From contig NZ_JAEACT010000002.1 of NCBI RefSeq assembly GCF_021432385.1, forward strand, positions 2,065,501-2,129,500: a stretch of 64,000 nucleotides of DNA, in the 5' to 3' direction. The DNA is from Clostridium hydrogenum (GTDB taxonomy: Bacteria > Bacillota > Clostridia > Clostridiales > Clostridiaceae). Below the pieces are notes generated by a model. The model was not told the DNA's origin. It saw only the letters and a list, made by a program, of their open reading frames with translations, and did no database searches. Below, in pieces: positions 18,142 through 26,836 of the stretch. Both the position numbers and the translations under genes were made by a program. Position 1 is the stretch's first letter. Each line of letters begins with the position of its first letter.

Positions 18142-18752
18142 TTAGTGATTTTTACGTGTCTGCCTTCTTTCATAACTTTTCCCTCTGACAAAAGCTTTAC
18201 TGCCATAGGAAGAAGCTTGTGCTCTTCAACTAATATTCTTTTTTGAAGAGCTTCAGCAGTATCATCATCTAAAACTTCTACTGCTTTTTGAAGTATTATA
18301 GCTCCAGTATCTGTACCTTCATCAACAAAATGAACTGTGCAGCCTGAAATTTTAACTCCATATTCCAAAGCTTTTTCATGAACTTTCAAACCATACATTC
18401 CATTTCCGCAAAAAGAAGGAATAAGTGAAGGATGTATATTTATTATTTTGCCATTAAATTCGTGAATTAAATCTCCCTTTAATATTGATAAAAAACCTGC
18501 AAGAACTATTAAATCTACTTTACCCCTAAGTAAATTTAATACTTCATCTGAAACTGTTCCCTTATATTCTTTTCTATCAAAAACATAAGTTTTTATTCCA
18601 TGTTTTTCTGCTCTTTCTATTCCGTAAGCCCCTTTTTTATCGCTTATGACAGCCACAATTTCCGTATTCGTTATTTCTTTATTTTCAACCGCATCGATAA
18701 TTGACTGAAGATCTGTTCCACCGCCGGAAATTAGAACAGCTATTTTAAACAT
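18138..18752 (-). CDS. purN: Phosphoribosylglycinamide formyltransferase
   Basis: The 204-aa GAR transformylase uses 10-formyl-THF. Visible motifs are FKIAVLISGGGTDLQSIIDAV at the start, AGFLSIL, and the catalytic NIHPSLIPSFCGNGMYG (Asn and His, about 106-122), with the Asp in SGCTVHFVDEGTDTG. The start overlaps the 3' end of purM by 13 bp, so translation is coupled. The 3' end runs 4 bp into a family A repeat. Confidence 0.97.
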   Translation of the reverse strand: MFKIAVLISGGGTDLQSIIDAVENKEITNTEIVAVISDKKGAYGIERAEKHGIKTYVFDRKEYKGTVSDEVLNLLRGKVDLIVLAGFLSILKGDLIHEFNGKIINIHPSLIPSFCGNGMYGLKVHEKALEYGVKISGCTVHFVDEGTDTGAIILQKAVEVLDDDTAEALQKRILVEEHKLLPMAVKLLSEGKVMKEGRHVKITK

Positions 18753-19738
18753 ACACCATTACCTCCAGCTTTCACAGTTCCCATTTTATAAGCCTTTTCA
18801 TCCATATTCTTAAGTTCAGAAAGTACCTTGTCAGCTTCTTCTTTTGCTACACATAAAACAAAACCAATTCCCATGTTGTATGTATTAAACATGTGATCTT
18901 CATCTACACCAAGTGACATTAAATGCTTAAATATTTCTGGAACTTCAAAACTATTTTTATCAATTTCAGCTGTAAAATCACCCTTAAACATTCTTGGTAT
19001 GTTTTCATAAAAACCGCCGCCAGTTATATGAGCCATTCCTCTGATTTCAAATTTTTCTAAAAGTTTAAGAACTGGCTTAACATATATTCTAGTAGGAGTT
19101 AAAAGAACTTCGCCCATTTTCTTTCCGTTAAAATCTTGATCTAAATCTGTTATAAGTTTTCTAACTAAAGAATAACCATTACTGTGGATTCCAGATGAAG
19201 CAATTCCTATAAGCACATCGCCATCTTGAATTTTACTTCCATCTATTATTTTAGCTTTATCAACTATTCCTACAGCAAAACCAGCTAAATCATATTCTCC
19301 CTCATCGTAGAAGCCTGGCATTTCTGCTGTTTCTCCTCCAATTAGCGCACATCCAGCATCCTCGCAGCCTGCTGAAACACCTTTAACAAGATCTGCCGCT
19401 ACATCAGCTTCAAGTTTTCCACAAGCAATGTAATCAAGAAAAAATATTGGTTTTGCGCCATGGCATAATATGTCATTTACACACATAGCTGTACAATCTA
19501 TTCCTACAGTATCATATTTCTTAGTTTTAAAGGCAACAGCAAGTTTTGTTCCTACACCATCAGTTCCAGATACTAAAACCGGGTTTTCATAGCCTTTTCC
19601 TATTTCAAACATACCTGCAAAGCTTCCTAGATTGTTTATAACTCCTGGTATAAAAGTTTTTGCCGCATATTCTTTCATTAATTTAACGGATTTATAACCT
19701 TCTTCAATATTAACTCCACTATCTTTATATGTTACCAT
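18740..19738 (-). CDS. purM: Phosphoribosylformylglycinamidine cyclo-ligase
   Basis: AIR synthetase closes the imidazole ring with ATP. I choose the ATG at 19738 (MVTYKDSGVNIEEGYKSVKLMK), which gives 332 aa and matches the family N-terminus. A longer frame would run back into purF and add 27 unrelated residues. Motifs: PVLVSGTDGVGTKL, GIDCTAMCVNDILCHGAKP, ALIGGETAEMPG, SSGIHSNGYSLVR and HITGGGFYENIPRM. It lies between purF and purN with tight spacing. Confidence 0.97.
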   Translation of the reverse strand: MVTYKDSGVNIEEGYKSVKLMKEYAAKTFIPGVINNLGSFAGMFEIGKGYENPVLVSGTDGVGTKLAVAFKTKKYDTVGIDCTAMCVNDILCHGAKPIFFLDYIACGKLEADVAADLVKGVSAGCEDAGCALIGGETAEMPGFYDEGEYDLAGFAVGIVDKAKIIDGSKIQDGDVLIGIASSGIHSNGYSLVRKLITDLDQDFNGKKMGEVLLTPTRIYVKPVLKLLEKFEIRGMAHITGGGFYENIPRMFKGDFTAEIDKNSFEVPEIFKHLMSLGVDEDHMFNTYNMGIGFVLCVAKEEADKVLSELKNMDEKAYKMGTVKAGGNGVCLK

Positions 19739-19760
19739 TCCTACACAACCTTTCAAAATA

Positions 19761-21188
19761 TTAATCTTCAAGTCTATCTTTTGCTGCTTCCATAGGTGCG
19801 GAAACAGGGTAAATTCCACTAAAGCAACCTAAACAGAATTTTTTATCTTTTCCAAGAGTCTTTAAAAGTGCCTCTATACTTAAATATCCAACACTATCAG
19901 CACCAATGAAATCACTTATTTCTTCTACAGTTTTGTGTGCTCCTATAAGCTCACTTCTATAAGCAGTGTCTATTCCAAAATAGCATGGAAATTTTACTAT
20001 TGGTGACGAAACTCTAAAATGTACTTCTTTAGCTCCAGCTTTCCTGATTAAATCTACAAGTTTCTTACTAGTAGTTCCTCTCACTATAGAATCATCTATT
20101 AAAACAACCCTTTTTCCTTCTATTAAAGATTTAACTGGGTTTAGTTTTACAGATACAGCTTTTTCTCTTAATTCTTGAGTTGGAGATATAAAAGTTCTTC
20201 CAATATACTTGTTTTTTATAAGTCCTAGAGAATATGGTATACCAGAAGCTTTTGAATAACCAAGTGCAGCTGGAATACCTGAATCAGGAACTCCTATTAC
20301 AATATCCGCTTCAACTGGTGAACTCTTATATAATTCTTCTCCAGCAAGTTCTCTTGATTTATAAACATCAATTCCATCAATTACACTATCTGGTCTTGCA
20401 AAATAAATATATTCAAAAGAGCAAGTTTCACATTTTGTTCTTTCTGCAAAATTAATGCTTCTAAGTCCGTCTTTATCAACTATTACAATTTCTCCAGGAT
20501 TTACGTCACGTACAAATTCAGCTCCAATTGTATCAAGGGCACAGCTTTCTGAACATAAAATATAGCTATCATCAAGTTTTCCAATACAAAGTGGTCTAAT
20601 ACCATTTGGATCTCTAACTCCTATAAGTTTATCCTTTGTAAGTATTACTAGTGCATATGAACCTTTAACTGCCTGAATAGCATCAACAACAGCATTTTCT
20701 ATTCCTTTTTTGGCACCTCTAGCAATTAAATTAAGTACAACTTCTGTATCTATTGATGTATGAAACATAGTTCCACCGTCTTCAAGTAATTCTCTTATAA
20801 CATCTGCATTTACTAGGTTTCCGTTATGTGCAATAGCAATAGAACCTAATTTAAAATTACTTATTATAGGTTGAGCATTTAAGGCAGTACTTCCTCCAGT
20901 AGTTGAATATCTTACATGACCTATTGCAGAATTTCCAACCATTGAATTTAATATTTCAGTATTAAATACATCTGCTACTAATCCCATTTCCTTGTAAACA
21001 TCAATTTTACCATCATTACAAACAGCAATGCCCGCACTTTCCTGTCCTCTGTGTTGAAGTGCATATAAGCCGTAATATGTTAATTGTGCTGCATCTATTT
21101 TACTAGTGGAAAAAATACCAAAAACTCCGCATTCTTCTTTGAACTTATCCACATCTTCATGTTCTACTGTATACTGAATATTTTTCAT
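19761..21188 (-). CDS. purF: Amidophosphoribosyltransferase
   Basis: The first committed step of purine synthesis makes phosphoribosylamine from PRPP and glutamine. The ATG at 21188 has a good AAGGAGATAAGC site and gives 475 aa. A short propeptide precedes the catalytic Cys of KFKEECGVFG (Cys20). Then come the glutaminase domain (ALQHRGQESAGI, GHVRYSTTGGS, AHNGNL) and the PRTase domain with the PRPP loop VVLIDDSIVRGTTSKK. Cys residues at CETCSF and CLGCFSG near the end fit the Fe-S-containing Bacillus-type PurF. About 390 bp of repeats separate it from purC. Confidence 0.97.
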   Translation of the reverse strand: MKNIQYTVEHEDVDKFKEECGVFGIFSTSKIDAAQLTYYGLYALQHRGQESAGIAVCNDGKIDVYKEMGLVADVFNTEILNSMVGNSAIGHVRYSTTGGSTALNAQPIISNFKLGSIAIAHNGNLVNADVIRELLEDGGTMFHTSIDTEVVLNLIARGAKKGIENAVVDAIQAVKGSYALVILTKDKLIGVRDPNGIRPLCIGKLDDSYILCSESCALDTIGAEFVRDVNPGEIVIVDKDGLRSINFAERTKCETCSFEYIYFARPDSVIDGIDVYKSRELAGEELYKSSPVEADIVIGVPDSGIPAALGYSKASGIPYSLGLIKNKYIGRTFISPTQELREKAVSVKLNPVKSLIEGKRVVLIDDSIVRGTTSKKLVDLIRKAGAKEVHFRVSSPIVKFPCYFGIDTAYRSELIGAHKTVEEISDFIGADSVGYLSIEALLKTLGKDKKFCLGCFSGIYPVSAPMEAAKDRLED

Positions 21189-21222
21189 GCTTATCTCCTT
21201 CTCAAAATTATCTACAATATTA

Positions 21223-21325
21223 TGGATAAACCATTTCAACTATTAAAATTCATTTGCATCATAATGTCTAGAAGCCGACATTTTGATACAAATAAATTTT
21301 AAGTTTCAAGGTGGTTTATCTTTAC
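21223..21325 (+). repeat. Family A palindromic repeat, copy 4
   Basis: Full copy directly upstream of purF. It is the first of three A-type units between purC and purF. Confidence 0.85.
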
Positions 21326-21389
21326 TAAAGTCTAATATAGACTGAAGCACTAAAAAGCATCTTCAGCCTATTTTGTAAGTAAAAAAAAC

Positions 21390-21479
21390 TAGCTCAATTA
21401 TAAACTATATATTCATCAAAGTACCCAAAACCGGCATTTTGATACAAATTAATTTTGAAGTTTCATAGAGGTTTTCTTT
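21390..21479 (+). repeat. Family A repeat, copy 5, left half decayed
   Basis: The right half (ggcattttgatacaaattaa and following) is well kept. The left half is only loosely recognisable (agctcaattataaactat). It abuts copy 6. Confidence 0.7.
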
Positions 21480-21480
21480 A

Positions 21481-21582
21481 GATAAACCATTTCAACTACC
21501 AAAATCAATTTGCATCATAATGCCCAGAACATGGCATTTTGATACAAATTAATTTTGAAGTTTCAAATGGTTTATCTTTATT
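21481..21582 (+). repeat. Family A palindromic repeat, copy 6
   Basis: Full copy ending at the purC stop codon. Together with copies 4 and 5 it makes the purC-purF spacer almost entirely repeat. Confidence 0.88.
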
Positions 21583-22285
21583 TACCGCTTATTCTCTTAA
21601 GTATTTCAACATAAGCTTCTTTTACATTACCTAAGTCTCTTCTAAATCTATCTTTATCTAATTTTTCGTTTGTTTTTTCATCCCATAATCTGCAAGTATC
21701 AGGGCTTATTTCATCTGCAAGTAAAACTTCTCCATGGAATCTACCAAATTCAATTTTGAAATCTATAAGTTTAATTCCTTGCTTATGGAAGAATTCTTTA
21801 AGTACGTCATTTACAGTTGCAGTCATTTCGTAAATTTTCTTTAATTCATCAAAAGTTGAAGCTCCAATTGCTACTGCATGAGTATCATTTATAAGTGGAT
21901 CTCCAAGAACATCATCTTTGTAGCATATTTCAAAAATTGTTGTTTTAAGTTCAGTTCCTTCTTCAAGTCCAAGTCTTTTAGCCATACTTCCAGCAGCTAC
22001 ATTTCTTACTATAACTTCAAGAGGTACTATTTCAACTTTTTTGCAAAGTTGCTCTCTATCATTTAATTTCTCCTCAAAATGAGTTTTTACTCCATGCTTT
22101 TCAAGAAGTTCAAATAACATTGATGTTATCATATTATTAAGAACACCTTTGTCTTCTATTTGTCCCTTCTTTTCTCCGTTAAAAGCTGTAGCATCATCTT
22201 TATAATATATTACTACTTTATCCTTATCATCTGTTGCATAAACTTTCTTAGCTTTTCCTTCGTACATTAATTCTTTCTTTTCCAT
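21578..22285 (-). CDS. purC: Phosphoribosylaminoimidazole-succinocarboxamide synthase
   Basis: SAICAR synthetase couples aspartate to CAIR with ATP. Start at ATG 22285 ([20 protein letters not shown]) after GAAGGAGTGG gives 235 aa, the normal length. Motifs: [37 protein letters not shown] and SPDTCRLWD. The ribosome site lies inside the last codons of purE and only 1 bp separates the two genes, so they are translationally coupled. The start, 2 codons from the purE stop, makes earlier starts unlikely. Confidence 0.97.
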   Translation of the reverse strand: MEKKELMYEGKAKKVYATDDKDKVVIYYKDDATAFNGEKKGQIEDKGVLNNMITSMLFELLEKHGVKTHFEEKLNDREQLCKKVEIVPLEVIVRNVAAGSMAKRLGLEEGTELKTTIFEICYKDDVLGDPLINDTHAVAIGASTFDELKKIYEMTATVNDVLKEFFHKQGIKLIDFKIEFGRFHGEVLLADEISPDTCRLWDEKTNEKLDKDRFRRDLGNVKEAYVEILKRISGK

Positions 22286-22286
22286 A

Positions 22287-22766
22287 TTAAAATTCCACTC
22301 CTTCTTCATTATCCTTTATAAATTTTTCTTTCATGTCTTTTCTGAATTTAACAAGTTTTTCTTTTATTTCTGGATATTTTATAGAAAGTATTTGAACTGC
22401 AAGCATTCCTGCATTGTAACTGTTATTTATTCCCACAGTAGCAACTGGTATACTCTTAGGCATTTGAACTATTGAAAATAAAGAATCTAAGCCATCAATA
22501 GCTGCATTTATTGGAACTCCGATAACCGGAAGCGTTGTTTGAGATGCAATAACACCTGGTAAATGTGCTGCAAGACCTGCTCCTGCAATAATAGCTTCAA
22601 AGCCATTTTCTTCTAACTCTTTTATAACCTCACTTAGTTTTTCTGGTACTCTATGTGCTGATAAAATGTAAGCCTTATATTCTACGCCAAACTCAGTAAG
22701 TGCAGTAGCCGCACCTTTCATTTTTTCTGTATCAGACTTACTTCCGAATATTATAGCAACTTTCAT
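22287..22766 (-). CDS. purE: N5-carboxyaminoimidazole ribonucleotide mutase
   Basis: The 159-aa class I PurE rearranges N5-CAIR to CAIR. It has [21 protein letters not shown], the active-site [11 protein letters not shown] with His, [17 protein letters not shown] and the [21 protein letters not shown] substrate loop. It is the first gene of the operon, with an AAGGAGGCAAAC site. No purK is present in the window, so N5-CAIR may form by a purK elsewhere or spontaneously. Confidence 0.97.
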   Translation of the reverse strand: MKVAIIFGSKSDTEKMKGAATALTEFGVEYKAYILSAHRVPEKLSEVIKELEENGFEAIIAGAGLAAHLPGVIASQTTLPVIGVPINAAIDGLDSLFSIVQMPKSIPVATVGINNSYNAGMLAVQILSIKYPEIKEKLVKFRKDMKEKFIKDNEEGVEF

Positions 22767-22865
22767 GAAGTTTGCCTCCTTAATATATGAAATTTCTTTG
22801 TCATTTTAATTTCATGTTAGCATAATATTCTGCATAAGTCAATAACATTAATTAACTTATCATTA

Positions 22866-22922
22866 TGATTGTTCGTGTCATGTCAATTATACGGTGTATT
22901 TTTTTCGTTAACGTTCGTATTT
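22866..22922 (-). promoter_or_regulatory. Putative pur operon control region: two CGAAC boxes and TTGACA
   Basis: On the minus strand, ACGAAC occurs at 22913-22918 and 22871-22876, flanking a perfect TTGACA at 22881-22886. A TGATAA follows 18 bp later, and a second TTGACT/TAACAT pair lies closer to purE. CGAAC is the core of the PurR box of Firmicutes, but the two boxes here are 42 bp apart and in the same direction, unlike the B. subtilis pair. PurR control is therefore only a possibility. Confidence 0.4.
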
Positions 22923-22962
22923 TTATTTTAAAATTAGGTTAAACTATTATTTTATAATAAAT

Positions 22963-23012
22963 GGCTATGTTTTAAATAAGTGTGAAAATCAACACTTATT
23001 TAGAACATAGCC
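22963..23012. repeat. Family E palindrome, copy 1
   Basis: A near-perfect 50-bp inverted repeat beginning GGCTATGTTTTAAATAAG. A second copy with nearly the same left arm is at 38878-38952. It lies between the pur control region and the cheX-side repeat and has no T-run, so it is not an obvious terminator. Confidence 0.7.
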
Positions 23013-23089
23013 TAATAAATAAGACTATGGGGTTACTACACTAATGGCATTTAATACGTAATTTATAATTATTGCGAACTAATTTAATC

Positions 23090-23300
23090 AATTCACAGTT
23101 CACAATGCACAATAAAGGATGATTTGCCTTCCTTTCGTCAGGTAAATCTTAAATTTAAATATTATAAGCTCCGCTTAGCACCATAAATGGTGCTATTGCG
23201 TAAGCAATAAAAAAATTAAGTTTAAGATTTTCTGTAGCAAGCGGAAGAAAATCATCCTTCATTGTGAATTGTGCATCGTGAATTGTGAATTGATTTAATT
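23090..23300 (-). repeat. Family B repeat, copy 3, with different outer arms
   Basis: The inner part (bases near 23124-23265) matches the other B copies in reverse. The outer arms, however, are made of ttcacaatgcac-type units instead of agagtac units. Left and right still pair with each other (attcacagttcacaatgcac with gtgcatcgtgaattgtgaat). Confidence 0.85.
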
Positions 23301-23351
23301 CGTAATCTTTAAGATTTGCATATTAAATAATTTTATGCAACAGTCCATAGC

Positions 23352-23813
23352 CTAAATTATGCATACATCTAATTCCAAAGTACCACCTATATCTAAGGAA
23401 AGTGGAACACATATTGTTTGATTTGCGTAATTTGCAGTAGCATGTTCTCTATTAATTTGCATCATTGGAGGTGTTATGTCAATTTTTGTATTTATATCTG
23501 AAAAATGGATTCCTGATTGTCCACCTATCATATTACAAATTTCCGAAACTGCACTTGCTGTAATCTCATTAAACTCCGTAACAGGAAATCCTCCCATCAT
23601 TATTGATGCAATATTCATAGCAGTTTCTCTATCAAACCCCATAACAAAATTTCCCTTTATATCGCCTGTAACTCCTACCGATATAGTTACATCTTTAAGC
23701 TGCGTAAAACCCTTTTTAACAAAAAGCTGATTTTTGCTTACGCTGATATTACACACTTGTTTTAAAATATCAATACTTGATACTATAAATGGATTTATAT
23801 ATTCGACTTTCAT
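23352..23813 (-). CDS. cheX: Chemotaxis protein CheX
   Basis: The 153-aa protein fits CheX, a CheC-family CheY-P phosphatase. The conserved active helix EITASAVSEICNMIGGQ (about 79-95, with Glu and Asn) is clear. The N-terminal MKVEYINPFIVSSIDILKQV and the terminal GGTLELDVCI are typical. It would dephosphorylate CheY-P and reset flagellar signalling in the cytoplasm. It stands alone here, far from other che genes in the window. RBS: AGGTGAAGGG before ATG 23813. Confidence 0.88.
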   Translation of the reverse strand: MKVEYINPFIVSSIDILKQVCNISVSKNQLFVKKGFTQLKDVTISVGVTGDIKGNFVMGFDRETAMNIASIMMGGFPVTEFNEITASAVSEICNMIGGQSGIHFSDINTKIDITPPMMQINREHATANYANQTICVPLSLDIGGTLELDVCII

Positions 23814-23882
23814 TTTCCCTTCACCTCTAAAATAATTATGCTTATAGTTTTTTATGTTAGTCTCTTAAGTTTGTTATATTTA

Positions 23883-23984
23883 AAGATATACCACTTTGAA
23901 ACTTGAAATTTATTTGTACCAAAATGCCGTCTTCTTAGCATTATGGTGCACATGAATTTCATTAGTTGAACTGGTTTATCTATA
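23883..23984 (-). repeat. Family A repeat, copy 7 (reverse)
   Basis: Reverse-orientation, more diverged copy (AGATATACCA / TGGTTTATCTATAA ends). It lies in the 344-bp gap between cheX and the His/Met-rich gene. Confidence 0.8.
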
Positions 23985-24157
23985 ATTTTTTGGAGATACC
24001 TTAAAATTCTCATAGTAATTTAACTTTATTATATCAGATATTATGTACATATACCATTACATATTAAATACACTTAAATTTTTTTAAAATTTTGTAAACA
24101 TTTTATTGTTATATAAATATACTATTATAGTGTAATTAAAATTTATGGAGGTTACTT

Positions 24158-24508
24158 ATGGATTCAGAAAATGATATCAGACATGATCATCATGATGATC
24201 ATGATCACGAATATGAAAACTTTTCATATCCCCAAATGCCTTATATGATGGGGTGCCCTATGATGCAATGTCCTATGATGGGCATGAAAACTCCTCAATG
24301 CCCAAATAAAATGAGTGGTTGTCCAATGTCAATGAGCAACTACGGTATGCATATGTCAAAATATGACGATGATGATTCCGATTGGGATGATAGGGATTCC
24401 GATGATTACAGACAGCATCATCATCACCATCACAACTACCACTATTATCCATATCCTCATTATCACATGTACTACCATCATAAAAGGCCTTGGTGGATGT
24501 ACTACTAA
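24158..24508 (+). CDS. His/Met/Cys/Tyr-rich putative metal-binding protein, 116 aa
   Basis: I do not recognise a family. The ATG follows a clear GGAGGTTACTT site. The N-terminal His/Asp cluster (HDHHDDHDH, 9-17) is followed by four Cys-Pro units with Met (GCPMMQCPMMGM, QCPNKM, GCPMSM, about 32-58). Then come an Asp/Ser stretch and a run of six His leading into Tyr/Pro/His repeats and a Trp-Trp end. About 17 His and 4 Cys suggest binding of Cu, Ni, Co or Zn. There is no signal peptide. A metal store/chaperone or a spore-coat protein are both possible. Confidence 0.75.
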   Translation: MDSENDIRHDHHDDHDHEYENFSYPQMPYMMGCPMMQCPMMGMKTPQCPNKMSGCPMSMSNYGMHMSKYDDDDSDWDDRDSDDYRQHHHHHHNYHYYPYPHYHMYYHHKRPWWMYY

Positions 24509-24603
24509 AAATAAATCAAGTTGAAAATCCATTAACTTGTAATTTATAAAAAAACAACTTATGCAATACGATTGTTTAATACAAAAATTTAAAATATTGC
24601 GAA

Positions 24604-24840
24604 CAAAATCAAAGTACAAAGTATAGAGTACAAAGTACAAAGAAGGATGATTTACCTTTCCTTGCGTCAGCTAAATCTTAAACTTAACTGTTGTCAGCTT
24701 TGCTGACAACAGTAATGACGCGATTGCGTAAGCAATCAAAAATAAGTTGTAAGATTTTCTGTAGCAAAGCGGAAGGAAATCATCATTCACTGTACTTTGT
24801 ACTTTGTACTCTGTACTCTGTACTTTGATTAAAGCTTCGC
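24604..24840 (-). repeat. Family B repeat, copy 4 (reverse)
   Basis: Full copy with long agagtac/caaag outer arms. The cagc...gctg hairpin is expanded to a perfect 12-bp-arm stem (CTGTTGTCAGC with GCTGACAACAG), so sequence change has kept pairing. It fills most of the 378-bp gap. Confidence 0.87.
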
Positions 24841-24886
24841 AATACTTTTAAAATCTGTATTAAATAATAATATTAGATAAGTTCTT

Positions 24887-25318
24887 TTAATGAGATAATC
24901 TAACTAAAAATGCTTTAGCAAACAAAACATGAAATACCACAAGTACTATCAATATTATAGATAAAATCTTGTGAACTTTAACCCATGAACCCCTTGCTCT
25001 TTTTTTTATTCCATAGTAATATACACCTAGTATTGCTACAATTATCATAATCAATGCTGCTATGACTCCTGTCACCGATACTTTTCCTTTAGTAAGCATA
25101 AGATAAAAATGAATTAATATTGATGCCGTAGCTATTATTCCTGCAATCTTATGGTACTTTACAATGTATTTCATAATGCCCCTATAGGCATTGGTAAACT
25201 TATTTTTCCCAATTTTATTAATATATCGTTTATTGATATACTTAACAAAATAATTCAGCAGTGCAAATACATATCCCCATAAGCCAATCCATCCAAATAA
25301 ATTTGCAAGTTTCCCCAT
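24887..25318 (-). CDS. Four-helix membrane protein with two His-x13-His pairs, putative di-heme b protein
   Basis: This 143-aa protein has four hydrophobic helices (about 5-25, 46-70, 80-102 and 112-136). Helix 2 has His54 and His68-type spacing in YHKIAGIIATASILIHFY. Helix 4 has VHKILSIILIVLVVFHVL. Both are His-x13-His, the arrangement that binds two b hemes across a membrane in ferric-reductase-like and cytochrome b-like proteins. A membrane electron-transfer role is inferred. No partner flavoprotein is next to it. Confidence 0.65.
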   Translation of the reverse strand: MGKLANLFGWIGLWGYVFALLNYFVKYINKRYINKIGKNKFTNAYRGIMKYIVKYHKIAGIIATASILIHFYLMLTKGKVSVTGVIAALIMIIVAILGVYYYGIKKRARGSWVKVHKILSIILIVLVVFHVLFAKAFLVRLSH

Positions 25319-25597
25319 ATAATATCCCCCATTCTTAAGTTTTTTTATAATTATACATTATACGCATTTTTTTGTAAATTAGAATTTGTAATGCAGAGTA
25401 CAGTTAAGGTTGATTTTATGTAATACATGGTCCTTATTATTGTTTCTGTACTACACCAAAATTCCGTAGGCACACTAATATTCTTGATTAATTTATGTAT
25501 TTGAAATGGAGCACTAGAAATTAATAATACAGGTTCAAGAATCTTAATGGGCTTACGCCTAAGCCTCTGGTATGTGTTCTTTCCTTAAGTCACTGTA

Positions 25598-25734
25598 ATT
25601 GCGAAGTAAGAGCGTTTTGGAACGATTTAAATAACATCTTATAAATCTAAGAGCAATATTCTTAGGATTTTAAGAATATTGCTCTTAGATTTATTGATGT
25701 TATTTAATGTTCCAGAATGCTCTTACTTCGCAAT
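25598..25734. repeat. Family C long palindrome, copy 1
   Basis: Two arms of about 65 bp (attgcgaagtaagagcgttt ... and its complement) surround a 7-bp loop. It is one of the longest hairpins in the window and ends at the stop of the 62-aa gene. The first part of the 420-bp gap (25319-25597) holds only a B-type fragment near 25393 and no gene. Confidence 0.88.
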
Positions 25735-25738
25735 ATTT

Positions 25739-25927
25739 TTACTTTTCGTACTTATTTAGAAGCTTTTGCAATGTTTGGGCTTGATATGCTGATTCTTCTG
25801 CAAACCTTTTAAAAGTCTCATCAACTTCCTTATCATCTACTTTTCCTGAATATTCCTGATAATCCCTTACATTTTCTTGTGCATCAATAAGCTTTTGCTT
25901 TATCATATCCTCGGTCGTAAATTTCAA
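25739..25927 (-). CDS. Small charged alpha-helical protein, 62 aa
   Basis: I do not recognise this protein. The preferred start is TTG at 25927, 8 nt after AGGTGG; a GTG at 25939 overlaps that site and is less likely. The protein is helical and acidic (IKQKLIDAQENVRDYQEYSGKVDDKEVDETFKRFAEESAYQAQTLQKLL), with the spacing of Glu and His-free helices seen in small ferritin-like or coiled-coil proteins, but no metal motif is complete. It is flanked on both sides by large repeats. Confidence 0.6.
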   Translation of the reverse strand: MKFTTEDMIKQKLIDAQENVRDYQEYSGKVDDKEVDETFKRFAEESAYQAQTLQKLLNKYEK

Positions 25928-26012
25928 ATTTATCACCACCTAAAAATTAGACTTTATTTAAGTTTATTTTATCCCCTACAATATTATTTATTCTGTTAAA
26001 TTGTAATTTGTC

Positions 26013-26235
26013 GAGCAGAGTACAGATGACAGAGTACGGAGTACAGTGAATGATGATTTACCTTTCGCTTTGCTTAGGCAAATCTTAAACTTAAATGGTG
26101 TCAGCTTCGCTGAGCGCCATATATGACGCAATTGCGCAGCAATAAAGAAAATAAGTTTTCAGATTTTTCATAGTGTTAACGGAGAAAAATCGTCCTTCGT
26201 TGTACTCTGTACTTTGTACTCTGAGTTAAATTGTA
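26013..26235 (-). repeat. Family B repeat, copy 5 (reverse)
   Basis: Full copy with agagtac arms and a more diverged middle (gcaattgcgcagcaat, tcagcttcgctgag). It fills most of the 374-bp gap between the 62-aa gene and the SASP-like gene. Confidence 0.83.
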
Positions 26236-26313
26236 ATTTATCTATAATATACGCATATGATTATTAGAATTGTAAAAACTACTTACATACTCTTTACAAA
26301 AGAAGGTGATATT

Positions 26314-26496
26314 TTGTCTAAAAATCATAAAATATTAGTTCCAGGAGCTAGAAAAGGGTTAGAAAAATTAAAGGAAGAAACATCCGAAGAGCTTTCAGAA
26401 TTTAATAGCCATAAAGATTCAAAACATCAAATGCTTAACGTTGGTGGAGGAATGGTGAAAAAAATGGTTGAAAGTTTTGAAAAAAAACTAAAATAA
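26314..26496 (+). CDS. Small acid-soluble spore protein-like (alpha/beta type), 60 aa
   Basis: Start at TTG 26314 after AAGAAGGTGATA gives the sequence (L/M)SKNHKILVPGARKGLEKLKEETSEEL...NVGGGMVKKMVESFEKKL. The pattern P-x-A-R-x-G-L-x-x-L-K-x-E and the later G-G-x-M-V-K-x-M-V/I-E match the two conserved DNA-binding blocks of alpha/beta SASP proteins. These coat spore DNA and protect it from UV and enzymes. The central part is unusual (EFNSHKDSKHQMLNV). It should be expressed in the forespore. Confidence 0.75.
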   Translation: MSKNHKILVPGARKGLEKLKEETSEELSEFNSHKDSKHQMLNVGGGMVKKMVESFEKKLK

Positions 26497-26507
26497 GAGC
26501 ATTAAGC

Positions 26508-26722
26508 CAAAGTACAAAGCATAAAGTACAGAGTACAAAGAAGGATACACTTGCTATGGGTTTTGGCGTAAGCCCATGTAGATTCTTTAACTTAGTAGAA
26601 TTACTTTCAATAGCAGTTCTACTGTTGTCAGCAAAGCTAACAACAGTAAGTTTAAGATTTACCTGACGCAAGGAAAGGTAAATCATCATTCTTTGTACTC
26701 TGTACTTTGTACTTTGATTTAG
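26508..26722 (+). repeat. Family B repeat, copy 6, chimeric left half
   Basis: The right half and outer arms are standard. The left half is replaced by a segment starting ggatacacttgct and containing a gggcttacgcc-type stem (GGGTTTTGGCGTAAGCCC). The same segment is in the copy at 47322. Confidence 0.83.
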
Positions 26723-26751
26723 TTGCTTTCAAATATTTTTATAGCAACATA

Positions 26752-26800
26752 TTGATTACATCTCTAAATATGTTATAATAGATGATAGAAAAGGTTTTCT
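26752..26800 (+). promoter_or_regulatory. Promoter and 14-bp operator of the GH42 beta-galactosidase gene
   Basis: TTGATT (26752-26757), a 16-bp spacer and TATAAT (26774-26779) are followed at 26787-26800 by AGAAAAGGTTTTCT, a near-palindrome at the expected transcription start. The identical word occurs twice before the galactan transporter genes in the same promoter-relative position. Confidence 0.72.
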
Positions 26801-26836
26801 TGATTTACTAATAATGATTTTAGAGGTGATATTACA

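Noticed and set aside
19739..19819. 27-residue N-terminal extension of purM
   Set aside because: It overlaps the purF 3' end and has no similarity to the family; the ATG at 19738 gives the normal length.
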